From: Sphingomonas brevis
GTDB lineage: Bacteria > Pseudomonadota > Alphaproteobacteria > Sphingomonadales > Sphingomonadaceae
Assembly: GCF_023516505.1 (NCBI RefSeq)
Contig: NZ_JAMGBB010000001.1
Coordinates: 186,001 to 250,000, forward strand
Direction of reading: 5' to 3'
DNA length: 64,000 nucleotides
Shown: piece by piece, positions 31,786-41,633 of the stretch
How the letters are laid out: each line of letters begins with the position of its first letter
Position numbering within the stretch: the first letter of the stretch is position 1
The notes under the pieces: generated by a model
The model's database searches: none
The model's input: only the letters and a program-made list of their open reading frames with translations
What the model was told of the DNA's origin: nothing
Position numbers and translations under genes: made by a program

Positions 31786-32495
31786 TAACGGCGGAAATTG
31801 ATTCCCCAGGTATAGTCGCTGCCGAGCTCGCTCTGGATAGGAACACCGGAATTGGTGGTTGCTGGACGGAAGCGCAGCCGCTTTGTCAGCAACCGGCATG
31901 TGGTCGCATCAAGCAGCGGGCTGCCGCTCGATGCCGTGATGCGGCAATTGGCGATGCGGCCGCTGGTCAAGACGGTAAAGCGCACGCTGACCCGTCCCTG
32001 CAGCCTGTCGTGCAATGCGGTGCGCGGATAGTCGCTGTTCTGGAGGCCGCCAGAGATCCATTGTGCCGGCGATCCGCCACCTCCCGTACCGCCGCCCCCG
32101 CTGCCCACTCCAGACCCTCCGGCTCCGGGTCCTATGCCGGCGTTCGCAGCGCCGGCGGTCGATTCCGCGCCGGTTCCGGCGACTGGCGCTGCCGCGACCG
32201 GGGATTTCGCCGGAACGACCTGCTTCGGCTTGGGGACGACGACTTCGGTCGGCTCGGCTTTCCTGCCGGATGCGCCTTCCTCTTCCTTGGCCTTTCCAGG
32301 CTGCTCGTCTGGCGGCGGCTGGGGCTCCGGGATTTCGTTGATGTCGATCAGGGCGGTCGGCTGGTCTTCGCCAAGCCGCAACGGCGATCCGGCCGGGATC
32401 AGCAGCACGGCCCCGATAATCAGCGCGTAGATCGCGACAACCGCGACGACGGCTTTCGTGCGATCGGCTCCCGATGGAGTAGCGCGATAGGGCAT
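31782..32495 (-). CDS. TonB-family energy-transducing protein
   Basis: 237 aa. One N-terminal transmembrane helix (about 15-34, VVAVVAIYALIIGAVLLIPA) is followed by a periplasmic Pro/Glu/Lys-rich region (PEPQPPPDEQPGKAKEEE) and a Gly-rich linker. The TonB C-terminal domain (about 150-237) shows YPRTALHDRLQGRVSVRFTV and the CRITASSGSPLLDATTCRLL block. No exbBD is adjacent, so it probably shares a motor encoded elsewhere. It is convergent with the transpeptidase gene (4-bp overlap). It may serve one of the many TonB-dependent receptors typical of sphingomonads. Confidence 0.85.
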   Translation of the reverse strand: MPYRATPSGADRTKAVVAVVAIYALIIGAVLLIPAGSPLRLGEDQPTALIDINEIPEPQPPPDEQPGKAKEEEGASGRKAEPTEVVVPKPKQVVPAKSPVAAAPVAGTGAESTAGAANAGIGPGAGGSGVGSGGGGTGGGGSPAQWISGGLQNSDYPRTALHDRLQGRVSVRFTVLTSGRIANCRITASSGSPLLDATTCRLLTKRLRFRPATTNSGVPIQSELGSDYTWGINFRRY

Positions 32496-32534
32496 TGCAG
32501 CGGCTGAAACGCGCTAACCCGCCCATGGATGCGC

Positions 32535-33899
32535 CTATTCGGCGGGCGTCGGCACCGGGCTCTCGTCGAGCCAGCGCTCGAGCCATTTGATGGTGTAATC
32601 GCCGGTCTTGAAAGCGTCGGTGGCGATGATCCGCTGGTGCAGCGGAACCGTGGTCTTCATCCCTTCAACCACGAACTCCTCAAGAGCGCGCTTCAATCGG
32701 CGGATGCAGCTTTCGCGATCGATGCCATAGACGATCAACTTGCCGATCATGCTGTCGTAATAGGGCGGCACCTTATAGCCGGCGTAGAGCCCGCTATCGA
32801 CGCGGACGTGCATGCCGCCTGGCGCGACGTAGTTTTTCACCAGGCCCGGCGATGGGGCAAAAGTCTGCGGGTCCTCGGCGTTGATCCGGCACTCGATCGC
32901 ATGGCCGTGAAGCTGGACCTGGCTTTGCGTCACCGACAGCCCGTCGCCCTGGGCGACCCGGATCTGCTCGGCGACCAGGTCGATGTCGCTGATCAGCTCG
33001 GTCACCGGATGCTCGACCTGCAGCCGGGTGTTCATCTCGATGAAGTAGAATTTGCCGTCCTCGTAGAGGAACTCGATCGTACCGGCGCCGCGATAACCCA
33101 TCTCGGCCATGGCCTGGGCGACCAGAGCCCCCATTTCCGCGCGCTGGTCAGCGGAGATTACAGGAGAGGGCGCCTCCTCGATGACTTTCTGGTGGCGGCG
33201 CTGGATCGAGCAATCGCGCTCGCCGAGATGGATCGCCTTGCCGTTGCCATCGCCGAACACCTGGAACTCGATGTGACGCGGGTCGCCGAGGTATTTTTCC
33301 ATGTAGACGGTCGGGTCGCCGAACGCCGCATTGGCTTCTGACGACGCCTGGCCCATCAGGCTTTCAAGCTGGTCTTCCGATGGGACGACCTTCATGCCGC
33401 GGCCACCGCCGCCGGACGCGGCCTTGACCAGCACCGGATAGCCGATCTCGCGGGCGATTAGCTTGGCTTCGTCGACACTGTGCAGCGGGCCGGGTGAACC
33501 GGGGACCAGCGGCAGGCCGAGCTTCGCGGCGGTGTTCTTCGCCTCGATCTTGTCGCCCATGATTCTGATATGCTCCGGCTTCGGGCCGACCCAGATCAGA
33601 TTGTGGCTCTCGACGATTTCGGCAAACTGGGCGTTCTCGCTCAGGAAGCCGTAGCCGGGATGGACCGCATCGGCGTGGGTAATCTCCGCCGCCGAGATGA
33701 TGTTGGCGACATTGAGATAGCTGTCCTTGGCCGGCGGCGGGCCGATACAGACTGCTTCATCGGCAAGGCGGACGTGCATCGCGTCTGCGTCGGCGGTCGA
33801 ATGGACCGCGACCGTCTTTATGCCCAACTCGTGGCAGGCACGGTGAATGCGCAACGCAATCTCGCCGCGGTTGGCGATCAAGAGCTTCTGGATCGTCAT
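32535..33899 (-). CDS. accC: Acetyl-CoA carboxylase, biotin carboxylase subunit
   Basis: First half-reaction of malonyl-CoA synthesis: ATP-dependent carboxylation of biotin on AccB. 454 aa. The N-terminal domain is IQKLLIANRGEIALRIHRAC, the ATP-grasp glycine loop is KAASGGGGRGMKVV, and active-site blocks RDCSIQRRHQKVIEEAP and FIEMNTRLQVEHPVTE are intact. It follows accB with a 6-bp gap, as last gene of aroQ-accB-accC. Confidence 0.98.
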   Translation of the reverse strand: MTIQKLLIANRGEIALRIHRACHELGIKTVAVHSTADADAMHVRLADEAVCIGPPPAKDSYLNVANIISAAEITHADAVHPGYGFLSENAQFAEIVESHNLIWVGPKPEHIRIMGDKIEAKNTAAKLGLPLVPGSPGPLHSVDEAKLIAREIGYPVLVKAASGGGGRGMKVVPSEDQLESLMGQASSEANAAFGDPTVYMEKYLGDPRHIEFQVFGDGNGKAIHLGERDCSIQRRHQKVIEEAPSPVISADQRAEMGALVAQAMAEMGYRGAGTIEFLYEDGKFYFIEMNTRLQVEHPVTELISDIDLVAEQIRVAQGDGLSVTQSQVQLHGHAIECRINAEDPQTFAPSPGLVKNYVAPGGMHVRVDSGLYAGYKVPPYYDSMIGKLIVYGIDRESCIRRLKRALEEFVVEGMKTTVPLHQRIIATDAFKTGDYTIKWLERWLDESPVPTPAE

Positions 33900-33905
33900 C
33901 CGGTC

Positions 33906-34385
33906 TTACTCGATGACGACGAGCGGCTGGTCGAACTCGACCGGCTGGGAGTCGCTAATCAGGATCTGCGAGATCTTGCCGCCCTTTGGAGCGGTAATCG
34001 GGTTCATCACCTTCATCGCTTCAATGATCAGCAGCGTGTCGCCCTGCTTGACTGGCGATCCGACCGCGATGAACGGCTTTGCGCCCGGTTCCGGCGACAG
34101 ATAGGCGGTTCCGACCATCGGCGATTTTACGGCATCGACCGGAGCGGCAGGTGCCGCCTCCGCTACCGGTGCGGCAGCCGGCGCCTGGGTGGCTGCGGCA
34201 GGCATGGAATTATAGGATGGGCCGGAGGCAAGCACTTCGCGAATGGCCTGGCGAACGACCTTGATCCGGCGGCCCCCGTCCTCGACCTCTATTTCGGTCA
34301 GTTCGTTGGCGGACAGCAACTCGGCGAGCTCTTTTACCAGCGCGGTATCGACGCGCATCGCCTGCTGTTCCTTGGGATCGACCAT
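33906..34385 (-). CDS. accB: Biotin carboxyl carrier protein of acetyl-CoA carboxylase
   Basis: 159 aa. The N-terminal helical segment and a Pro/Ala-rich linker lead to the biotinyl domain, starting at [18 protein letters not shown]. The biotinylated lysine is in EAMKVMN near the C-terminal end. It acts as the carrier between AccC and the AccAD transferase. It lies 37 bp downstream of aroQ; the aroQ-accBC order is widespread. Confidence 0.97.
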   Translation of the reverse strand: MVDPKEQQAMRVDTALVKELAELLSANELTEIEVEDGGRRIKVVRQAIREVLASGPSYNSMPAAATQAPAAAPVAEAAPAAPVDAVKSPMVGTAYLSPEPGAKPFIAVGSPVKQGDTLLIIEAMKVMNPITAPKGGKISQILISDSQPVEFDQPLVVIE

Positions 34386-34422
34386 TTCACAAACCCTTTG
34401 AAATCCGTAGCGGCGCTCCCTG

Positions 34423-34863
34423 TCAGAGCCGGGCCGCCGCGTCCAGTGCCAGTGCGTATCCAGTCACGCCTTTGCCCTTGATGACCTGGTTCGCGGCAAG
34501 CGCGACGAGATCGGTATGGCGGAAGGATTCGCGCGTTTCCGGGTCGCTCAAATGAACTTCGATCACAGGAGTCGAAATCGCCTTTACCGCGTCGTGAAGG
34601 GCCACCGAGGTGTGGCTGTAGCCGCCCGGGTTGATGATCACCGCCCTGGCGCCAACCGCCTGGGCTTCGTGCAGCCAGTCGATCAAATGGCCCTCATGAT
34701 TCGATTGTCGGATTTCGACACTCACGCCAAGCGCCCCGGCCTGCTCGCTCAACCTTTCGGCAATCTCGTCGAGCGTGTCCGATCCGTAGATTTCCGGTTC
34801 GCGGCTTCCGAGGAGATTGAGGTTCGGCCCGTTGAGGACGAAGATCAGCGGTGGCGTCGCCAT
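34423..34863 (-). CDS. aroQ: Type II 3-dehydroquinate dehydratase
   Basis: Third step of the shikimate pathway, 146 aa, forming a dodecamer in the family. The diagnostic start [20 protein letters not shown] contains the catalytic-loop Tyr and Arg region; the N-x-G-G-Y-S-H-T-S block ([17 protein letters not shown]) and the [15 protein letters not shown] motif are present. It heads the aroQ-accB-accC operon. Confidence 0.97.
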   Translation of the reverse strand: MATPPLIFVLNGPNLNLLGSREPEIYGSDTLDEIAERLSEQAGALGVSVEIRQSNHEGHLIDWLHEAQAVGARAVIINPGGYSHTSVALHDAVKAISTPVIEVHLSDPETRESFRHTDLVALAANQVIKGKGVTGYALALDAAARL

Positions 34864-34914
34864 GGCCAGCCCCTATATGGGCGCCAGGTTCATCCGTGAA
34901 GCGAAAGCGTGACA

Positions 34915-35133
34915 ATGTCCCTCGACGGCACCGCAGGCGTTATGATCAATGGCGAGCACCGCCGGGTGCCGGCCGGGACCAATCTGGCACAACTCATCGC
35001 CGAAGTTGGTCTCGATCCGCTCAGGGTCGCGGTCGAACGCAACCTGGAAATCGTCCCGCGGTCGACGTTCGGCGAGGTGATGGTCGAGGACGGTGACGCC
35101 TACGAGATCGTCCATTTTGTCGGCGGCGGCTGA
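34915..35133 (+). CDS. thiS: Sulfur carrier protein ThiS
   Basis: Ubiquitin-like sulfur donor for thiazole formation, 72 aa. It carries VMINGEHRRVPAGTNLAQLI, then V-A-V-E-R-N and the essential C-terminal Gly-Gly (HFVGGG). ATG 34915 is used; GTG 34909 in frame is an alternative. It is not directly followed by thiG: a gene on the opposite strand (35140-35571) lies between. No TPP riboswitch-like sequence was recognised upstream, though the gap to aroQ is only 51 bp. Confidence 0.92.
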   Translation: MSLDGTAGVMINGEHRRVPAGTNLAQLIAEVGLDPLRVAVERNLEIVPRSTFGEVMVEDGDAYEIVHFVGGG

Positions 35134-35139
35134 GCCCGC

Positions 35140-35571
35140 TCAGGCCATTCGCCGGACTTCGCCGATTGGTATCGGGATTTTCGCGCCATAGCTGCGCGCG
35201 ATGCTCTCGACCAAGTCGAAGGTCAGGTTGATCGCCCCCTCGGCATTGTCCAGCGCTTCGGGCGGGACATCGTCACCTTCATCCATTTCGCCATCGGTCA
35301 GCTCGGCAAGATGGACCCATGCGTCGACGTGAATTTGATAGGCCTGCCAGAAATCGTCAGGGGCGCGGCCGCGCGGGATTGAGGCGAGCAGGTCGGCGAC
35401 GTCCTGCGGACTGAGCTGTTCGGTGTCGAGATTGTCGGCGTTGAGGATGCGCTCAATCTCCGATCGGGCGACGTCGGCGCGGACGACGATGTCGGAATCG
35501 GCCGGCGAAGCATGGGCCGCGGACGCCAAAGGGGTCAGCAAAAGCAGGACAAGGCTTACGCTGGCTCGCAT
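35140..35571 (-). CDS. Hypothetical secreted protein
   Basis: 143 aa from ATG 35571 ([20 protein letters not shown]), which gives a clean signal peptide ending near AHAS; the open frame upstream to 35634 would precede it and overlaps thiG. The mature part is acidic and probably helical ([38 protein letters not shown]). I do not recognise a family. It lies between thiS and thiG on the opposite strand, divergent from thiG with 45 bp between starts. Confidence 0.65.
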   Translation of the reverse strand: MRASVSLVLLLLTPLASAAHASPADSDIVVRADVARSEIERILNADNLDTEQLSPQDVADLLASIPRGRAPDDFWQAYQIHVDAWVHLAELTDGEMDEGDDVPPEALDNAEGAINLTFDLVESIARSYGAKIPIPIGEVRRMA

Positions 35572-35616
35572 CGGGACTATATCGCTCCTCTCGAGTCCTG
35601 CGGCAGGTGTAGAATC

Positions 35617-36426
35617 GTGAATGTAGAATACCAAGTTTCGAAAGATATTGCTGATTCTACCGACAGTTGGACCGTTGCCGGCCGCAGCTTCACGTCGCGG
35701 CTGATCGTCGGCACCGGCAAGTATAAGGATTTCGAGCAGAACGCCGCGGCGGTCGAGGCATCGGGCGCGGAAATTGTCACGGTCGCGGTGCGGCGGGTCA
35801 ACATCAGCGATCCCAAGCAGCCGATGCTGATGGATTTCATCGATCCCAAGAAGATCACTTACCTTCCCAACACGGCCGGCTGTTTCACCGCCGAGGAGGC
35901 GATCCGCACGCTCAGGCTGGCGCGCGAGGCGGGCGGCTGGGACCTGGTCAAGCTGGAAGTGCTGGGTGAAGCCAAGACGCTTTACCCCGACATGCGGGAA
36001 ACGCTTCGTGCCACGGAGGTGTTGGCCAAGGAGGGTTTCCAGCCGATGGTCTATTGTGTTGATGACCCGATCGCGGCCAGGCAGCTGGAAGAGGCGGGTG
36101 CGGTGGCGATCATGCCCTTGGGCGCGCCGATCGGTTCAGGGCTCGGCATCCAGAATCTCGTCACCATCAGGTTGATCGTCGAAGGCGCCAAGGTGCCGGT
36201 GCTGGTCGATGCCGGGGTTGGCACCGCCAGCGATGCGGCGGTGGCGATGGAGCTGGGTTGCGACGGAGTGCTGATGAATACCGCCATCGCCGAGGCCAAG
36301 GACCCGATCATGATGGCACGGGCGATGAAGCTCGCGGTCGAAAGCGGCCGGTTGGCTTACCTCTCGGGCCGCATGGCCAAGCGGCGCTATGCCGACCCTA
36401 GCAGCCCGCTTGCGGGGCTGATCTAG
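35617..36426 (+). CDS. thiG: Thiazole synthase ThiG
   Basis: Builds the thiazole phosphate of thiamine from ThiS-thiocarboxylate, dehydroglycine and DXP. 269 aa from GTG 35617 (AGGTG box, seven bases). The blocks [29 protein letters not shown], the catalytic Lys in [10 protein letters not shown] and [12 protein letters not shown] are typical. The first 15 residues ([15 protein letters not shown]) are outside the core. Partner thiS is nearby but separated by an opposing gene. Confidence 0.95.
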   Translation: MNVEYQVSKDIADSTDSWTVAGRSFTSRLIVGTGKYKDFEQNAAAVEASGAEIVTVAVRRVNISDPKQPMLMDFIDPKKITYLPNTAGCFTAEEAIRTLRLAREAGGWDLVKLEVLGEAKTLYPDMRETLRATEVLAKEGFQPMVYCVDDPIAARQLEEAGAVAIMPLGAPIGSGLGIQNLVTIRLIVEGAKVPVLVDAGVGTASDAAVAMELGCDGVLMNTAIAEAKDPIMMARAMKLAVESGRLAYLSGRMAKRRYADPSSPLAGLI

Positions 36427-36451
36427 ACGACGATTCCTCCGCTCGCCGGGC

Positions 36452-37258
36452 TTATTTGATCGCGGTGACTATCCGCGCCGACATTGGCGCGTCGAACCCG
36501 TCCGGTCCTTCATATTGACGCAGCGCCGCTTCGGCGGCGTCGGTGGCTTCGCCGAGGCGGCCCGGATCGATCTGCTCGATATCGGAACGCACCGGAGTGC
36601 CCTGGACCAGCGCGATCGCGGCGTCGCGGGCGGAGTCCGCGTGGCTGTTCAACTCGACCGTTTCCAGTTCGATGTCGGTAAAGCCGGCGTCGAGCAGGTC
36701 CTGCTCAATCTGGCCGACGTCATGGTAGCGGAACGGCACCCGCTCGTAGAAGCGCAGTTCCTCGCCCGGGAACAGGTCGGCGACCGCTCGCCCGGCCGTC
36801 CGCGTCGCCAGGTTACGCTCGATCTTGTCCCAGATGACGAGCAGGTAACGGCCGCCGTCGCGGAGCACGCGATATGCTTCGGAATTGGCCCCTACCTTGT
36901 CCGGAAAGAACATGACCCCAAACTGGCAGACAACCAGATCGAAGCTGGCGTCGTCGAAGGGCAGTGCCTGGGCATCTGCGACGCTAAAGCGGACGTTTGG
37001 GCCGCTGACTCGCAGGGCGGCCTGCTCAAGCATCGGTCCGTTGAGATCGGTCGCGACAATTTCGGCGGTGGGAACGGCGCGGTGAAGCTGTTCGGTGACC
37101 ACACCGGTGCCCGCGGCCGTTTCAAGGATTCGGCGCGGTGCCAATTCGCTGGCCCGCTCGCCAACCAGGCGCGCATAGGGCGCAAATACCAGCGGCACCA
37201 TGTAAAGATCGTAGATCGCCGGGATCGACCCGGCGAAGACGGTGTCAGTGGCCGTCAT
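36452..37258 (-). CDS. Class I SAM-dependent methyltransferase
   Basis: 268 aa. The Rossmann SAM motif I is LETAAGTGVVTEQL (about 45-58), with ATDLNGPML as motif II, VADAQALPFDDASFDLVVCQ as the acidic loop and VLRDGGRYLLVIW following. This is a Methyltransf_11/UbiE-like pattern; substrate cannot be inferred. It is divergent from pcm with a short (about 40-bp) shared upstream region. Confidence 0.88.
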   Translation of the reverse strand: MTATDTVFAGSIPAIYDLYMVPLVFAPYARLVGERASELAPRRILETAAGTGVVTEQLHRAVPTAEIVATDLNGPMLEQAALRVSGPNVRFSVADAQALPFDDASFDLVVCQFGVMFFPDKVGANSEAYRVLRDGGRYLLVIWDKIERNLATRTAGRAVADLFPGEELRFYERVPFRYHDVGQIEQDLLDAGFTDIELETVELNSHADSARDAAIALVQGTPVRSDIEQIDPGRLGEATDAAEAALRQYEGPDGFDAPMSARIVTAIK

Positions 37259-37298
37259 TGGAACGCCTCCGCTCCGATAGGAATTGGAACCGTGGCTT

Positions 37299-37949
37299 AT
37301 GGCAAATTTTGCAAAGCTTCGCGAGGAGATGGTCCAGCGCCAGATTGCTGCGCGAGGGCTCGACGATCCAAAGCTCCTCGCGGCCTTCCGCGCCGTCCCC
37401 AGGGAGCAATTCGTCGGCGCGGAGTACGCCGCCTACGCCTATCAGGATTCGCCGCTGCCGATCGAAAGCGGTCAAACGATCAGCCAGCCATATATCGTCG
37501 CGCTGACGATAGACGCGGCCGAGATAAAAGCAGGAGACAAGGTGCTCGAGGTCGGCGCTGGATCAGGCTACGCCGCCGCGGTGATCGGCCGGATTGCTGG
37601 CGAAGTGATCGCCATTGAACGACACGATCAATTGGTGGGGATCGCCCGTCAACGGATGGAGCGGCTCGGCTACGCCAATGTCCGCGTCGTCGAAGGCGAT
37701 GGCACGCTTGGTTGGCCGGAAGAAGCGCCGTTCGACGTGATCGTCGCCGCGGCCAGCGGAAGCCATGTTCCGCAAAGCTGGATCGACCAGCTGAAGCCCG
37801 GCGGCCGAATTGTCATGCCAATCGGCGAGCCGCAGTCCCTCCAGTATCTGGTCAAGGTCACCAAGCAACCCAACGGATCTCTCAAGCGCGAAGAATTGTG
37901 CCCGGTCCGTTTCGTGCCGCTGATCGGTGCCGAAGGGTTTCCGGGTTAG
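37299..37949 (+). CDS. pcm: Protein-L-isoaspartate O-methyltransferase
   Basis: Repairs isoaspartyl residues in aged proteins; 216 aa from ATG 37299. Family blocks are REEMVQRQIAARGLDDPKLL, VPREQFV, GQTISQPYIVA, VLEVGAGSGYAAAV (SAM motif) and GDGTLGWPEEAPFDVI. The PIGEPQSLQYL region also fits. It is convergent with the TPP enzyme gene (2-bp gap). Confidence 0.95.
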   Translation: MANFAKLREEMVQRQIAARGLDDPKLLAAFRAVPREQFVGAEYAAYAYQDSPLPIESGQTISQPYIVALTIDAAEIKAGDKVLEVGAGSGYAAAVIGRIAGEVIAIERHDQLVGIARQRMERLGYANVRVVEGDGTLGWPEEAPFDVIVAAASGSHVPQSWIDQLKPGGRIVMPIGEPQSLQYLVKVTKQPNGSLKREELCPVRFVPLIGAEGFPG

Positions 37950-37951
37950 AT

Positions 37952-39613
37952 TCAGCGCGCGTGAATTGCCGAGATCGTCGTCTGATTGGTGATCACTTCG
38001 ACGTCGGTCACGCAGTGCAATAGCCGGATGCCCCCGCGCTCCATCGATCGGGCGAGTGCGGGCGCAAAGCCTTCCGTCGTATCGATCCGTTCGCCCCAGC
38101 CGCCATAGGCCTCGGCCAGTTTGACGAAGTCCGGATTGGCGAGCTTGGTCGCGCTGATCCGCTTGGGATAGTCGCGCTCCTGGTGCATACGAATGGTGCC
38201 ATAGGCGCCATTGTCGACCAGGATGACCAGCAGGTCGGCGCCATATTGGGCCGCCGTCGCCAGTTCCTGTCCATTCATCAGGAAATCGCCATCCCCGGCG
38301 ACGCACACGACCGGCCGGTCCTTGAAGCGCAGCGCGGCCGCAACCGAGGCAGGCAGGCCATAGCCCATCGTCCCGCTGGTTGGCGCCAGCTGGGTCGGCA
38401 TTACGCCATAATGCCAGTAGCGGTGCCACCAGCCCGAGAAATTGCCGGCGCCGTTGCAGATGATCGTATTGTCGGGGAGCGCATCACGCATCGCCTTGAC
38501 GCAAGGACCGAGGTCGAGCGCCACTTCTTCACGTGGGGAGGGCTCGGACCATTCGAGCCATTCCTTGTGCGCTTCTTCGCCATCCTTGAACCGGACCAGC
38601 TCTGGGTCGGCCCAGTCGGCCGCCATTTCGGCGAACTCGCCCATGTCGGCGCAGATCGGCAGGTCCGCCTTGAATACCCGGCCAAGCTCATTGGGATCGG
38701 GATGGACATGGATCAGCAGCTGGTCGGGATGGTCGGGCGTTACCAGCTTGTAGCCGTCGGTGGTCGACTCGCCGAGCCGGGCGCCGACCACAAGCAGCAA
38801 ATCGGCTTCGCGGATGCGTTGTTGCAGCTTGGGGTTGGGTCCGTAGCCAAGCTGGCCGGCATAGACCGCGCAGTCGTTGTCGATCGCGTCCTGGCGGCGG
38901 AAGGCGGCGGCGGTCGGGATTCCGTAGCGATAGGCGAAAGTCGCGAAATGATGGGCCGCGTCGCGATCCCATCCGGCACCGCCGATGATCGCTACTGGAT
39001 TGGTCGCGTCCTTCAATAGCCCGAACATGGCTTCCATCGCCCCGGCGCAGGGCGGCTGGGCGATCGGCGCGATCTTCGGCCGATCGATCGCTTCGACCTC
39101 GTCGCGCAGCATATCCTCGGGGATCGCCAGCACGACTGGACCAGGGCGACCGGCGGTGGCGACGCGAAAAGCGCGGGCGACATATTCTGGAATGCGGCGG
39201 GCGTCGTCGATCCGCGCCGCCCATTTGCAGATCGGGCCGAAGAAAGCGGCCATATCGATTTCCTGGAATCCTTCGCGATCGCGGTCGGCACGGTCGAGAT
39301 CGCCGACGAACAAGATCATTGGCGTCGAATCCTGGAAAGCGACATGAACCCCGGCGCTGGCATTTGTCGCGCCGGGGCCGCGAGTGACAAAGGCGACGCC
39401 GGGCTTGCCGGTCATCTTCCCGTCGGCATCGGCCATGTAGCTGACGCCGCCTTCCTGACGGCAAACCACCACATCGATTTCCGGCGCGTCATGAAACGCG
39501 TCCAGGACCGCGAGGAAACTTTCGCCGGGTACGGTGAAGATGCGATCGCAACCCTGGATCTTGAGTTGCTCGACAAGGATCCGGCCGCCGGTGCGGAGCG
39601 AGATTTCAGACAT
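37952..39613 (-). CDS. Thiamine-diphosphate-dependent enzyme (acetolactate-synthase-like)
   Basis: 553 aa with the three TPP-enzyme domains. The N-terminal pyrimidine-binding domain has the catalytic Glu in VCRQEGGVSYMADADG. The C-terminal diphosphate domain has the metal motif AGDGDFLMNGQELATAAQYG followed by N. This is the acetolactate synthase/benzoylformate-decarboxylase-like superfamily. No ilvH-type regulatory subunit is adjacent, so it is probably not the biosynthetic acetolactate synthase; a decarboxylase or oxalyl/sulfo-type enzyme is possible. Substrate unknown. Confidence 0.85.
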   Translation of the reverse strand: MSEISLRTGGRILVEQLKIQGCDRIFTVPGESFLAVLDAFHDAPEIDVVVCRQEGGVSYMADADGKMTGKPGVAFVTRGPGATNASAGVHVAFQDSTPMILFVGDLDRADRDREGFQEIDMAAFFGPICKWAARIDDARRIPEYVARAFRVATAGRPGPVVLAIPEDMLRDEVEAIDRPKIAPIAQPPCAGAMEAMFGLLKDATNPVAIIGGAGWDRDAAHHFATFAYRYGIPTAAAFRRQDAIDNDCAVYAGQLGYGPNPKLQQRIREADLLLVVGARLGESTTDGYKLVTPDHPDQLLIHVHPDPNELGRVFKADLPICADMGEFAEMAADWADPELVRFKDGEEAHKEWLEWSEPSPREEVALDLGPCVKAMRDALPDNTIICNGAGNFSGWWHRYWHYGVMPTQLAPTSGTMGYGLPASVAAALRFKDRPVVCVAGDGDFLMNGQELATAAQYGADLLVILVDNGAYGTIRMHQERDYPKRISATKLANPDFVKLAEAYGGWGERIDTTEGFAPALARSMERGGIRLLHCVTDVEVITNQTTISAIHAR

Positions 39614-39730
39614 GGGCGGCCTCTAGCCCGCAAAGTGCCGCTTGTGGAGTGCCCGCTTGCGCTGCCTTGATTTTACGCTCAGACGGGCGGCGGGGGACGG
39701 CGCGTAATTCCCGAGAAGCGGGGGGCGCAT

Positions 39731-41515
39731 ATGGGAATATTGGTTGCGGCAATGCTGGCCGCGGCACCTGCCGCGACGCCATTGGCATATCATTTCGAAA
39801 TTCGCCGGGCACAGGGCACGCTCTACAATCCCTGGACGCTGAGCGACGACAAGGTCGAATTGCGGTCCTTTGTCGGATCGGGCGCCAAGCCGGGCGATTT
39901 CGTTGCCCCGACCATCAGGGTCGCACCCGGCCAGCAACTGTCGATCGAACTCGACAACAAGCTCGAGCCCTGCACCGACAAGCAGCGCGCCGATCACACC
40001 TGTTTCAGCACCACCAACCTGCACACCCATGGGCTGTGGGTCTCCCCCGCAGGGCACAGCGACAATGTCATGGTCTCCATCCCCCCGGGTGAGACATTTC
40101 GATACGAATATGACATCCCCGCCGACCATCCGGCCGGGACATTCTGGTACCATCCGCATGCACATGGCGCGGGCTTTGCCCAGGTCGGCAGCGGCATGGC
40201 AGGCGCCCTGATTGTCGTCGGTAACCGCCTCCCGACGGCGACTAGGCCAGGCGACATCGACATACTGCTGAAGGACCAGCGCGGCCGGCCTTTTCCGGAG
40301 CGAGTCATGATCCTCCAGCAAATCGAATATGGCTGCATGAACGACAAGGGCGTCATCGAGGGCGAGCGCGACAAAGAGGGTGTTCCCATTCGCCCGTTCA
40401 CCTGCTCGCCGGGCAAGATCGGCCGCATCGAAAGCTTCGACAATGACTGGGGCTGGCGATTCACGGGCCGCTACACCGGCATCAATGGCAAGGTGGAGCC
40501 GCAGTTGAGCGACGCCAAGGCTGGCGAGTTCGAGCGCTGGCGGCTGATCAACGGCGGCACCGGGGAATCGATGCGGATGCGGATCTATCGCCTTGATCCT
40601 GCCGCGCCGCCGCTTCGATCGGTCAAGGCGGAGGAGCAAATCGCCTGGCGGGAGCGATATTGCGGCGGAGCGCCGCTGCCGATGTGGCAGATCGCGCTCG
40701 ACGGCCTGACGCGATCCCAAATTCGCAAGGTGGACGAGGCGGTCCTGTTCGCCGGCGAGCGGGTGGACATGCTTGTGCGGCTGCCGGAAGCCGGCCTCTA
40801 TTGCATGGTCAACGATACCAGCCGCAACAACGCCGAGAAGAAGAACCCATCAAGAATGGTTGCCTTGGTGGGCGCAAGTGGCACTAGCCGGGGGAAAGAC
40901 GACCCGGACCTGCTGCTCCGGTCGATGCTGATCAGCTCAGCGGAAAAATCGCTGGCGGATGAGGAAGCGGCCGTGCGCACTCGCGTCGTTAGCGACCTCA
41001 ACGACGGCCTGAAGCTGTCGTCGTTCGTTTGGCACAAGCCGATCGAGGAAAAGGAGGTCAACGGATACCGCGAAGCACTGCTCGATATCGTCGGCGGTCC
41101 TGAAGAGACGGCTTTTCGAGTCAATGGCCTCAACTATGACCATCATCGCATCGACGCGGTTCTGCCGTTGGGGAAAGCCGAGGAATGGCGCACGACGTCG
41201 CTGAACGAGAACCACCCGCTGCATATTCACGTCAATCCGTTCCAGATCGTTTCGATTACCAATGCCAGCGGTGTCGACATAACCGACGCCAAGAGCCCGG
41301 CATTTGATCCCGACTACGCCGGCCTGAAGGGCGAGTGGAAGGACACGGTCTTCGTAAAGGAGAACGTCCGCGTCACCTTCCGCACCCGCTACGAGCGCTT
41401 CACCGGCGATTTCCTGATCCATTGCCACATCATGTTCCATGGCGATCATGGCATGATGCAGAACCTCCGCATCGCCGCGGAGGGGGAGCCGGCAGCGACG
41501 CATTCGGCGCATTAG
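39731..41515 (+). CDS. Secreted multicopper oxidase
   Basis: 594 aa with a short signal segment (residues 1-15). All four copper-binding motifs are present: LHTHG (97-101), WYHPHAHG (139-146), HPLHIHVNPF, and HCHIMFHGDHGMM near the C-terminus, giving the T1 Cys-His and T2/T3 histidines. Oxidises a substrate while reducing dioxygen to water; laccase- or cuproxidase-like. There is no Met-rich insert like that of CueO that I can see. Two cysteines around 81 and 91 may pair. It stands alone between divergent and tandem metabolic genes. Confidence 0.88.
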   Translation: MGILVAAMLAAAPAATPLAYHFEIRRAQGTLYNPWTLSDDKVELRSFVGSGAKPGDFVAPTIRVAPGQQLSIELDNKLEPCTDKQRADHTCFSTTNLHTHGLWVSPAGHSDNVMVSIPPGETFRYEYDIPADHPAGTFWYHPHAHGAGFAQVGSGMAGALIVVGNRLPTATRPGDIDILLKDQRGRPFPERVMILQQIEYGCMNDKGVIEGERDKEGVPIRPFTCSPGKIGRIESFDNDWGWRFTGRYTGINGKVEPQLSDAKAGEFERWRLINGGTGESMRMRIYRLDPAAPPLRSVKAEEQIAWRERYCGGAPLPMWQIALDGLTRSQIRKVDEAVLFAGERVDMLVRLPEAGLYCMVNDTSRNNAEKKNPSRMVALVGASGTSRGKDDPDLLLRSMLISSAEKSLADEEAAVRTRVVSDLNDGLKLSSFVWHKPIEEKEVNGYREALLDIVGGPEETAFRVNGLNYDHHRIDAVLPLGKAEEWRTTSLNENHPLHIHVNPFQIVSITNASGVDITDAKSPAFDPDYAGLKGEWKDTVFVKENVRVTFRTRYERFTGDFLIHCHIMFHGDHGMMQNLRIAAEGEPAATHSAH

Positions 41516-41633
41516 CCCCGGCCACGGCGCGAACTACAAAATCTGTAGCAGTCTAATTCAGAAGCTGAACTAGTTACTCGCCGCCGGCAAACTGTAGGCG
41601 CTTCCCATCCCGAACGAATTGCAGGATGGAGAT

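Noticed and set aside
34864-34914. Possible TPP riboswitch before thiS
   Set aside because: Only 51 bp separate it from aroQ, and I found no conserved thi-box sequences there or before thiG.
37952-39613. Naming the TPP enzyme as acetolactate synthase IlvB
   Set aside because: No small regulatory subunit lies next to it, and sequence features alone do not fix the substrate.
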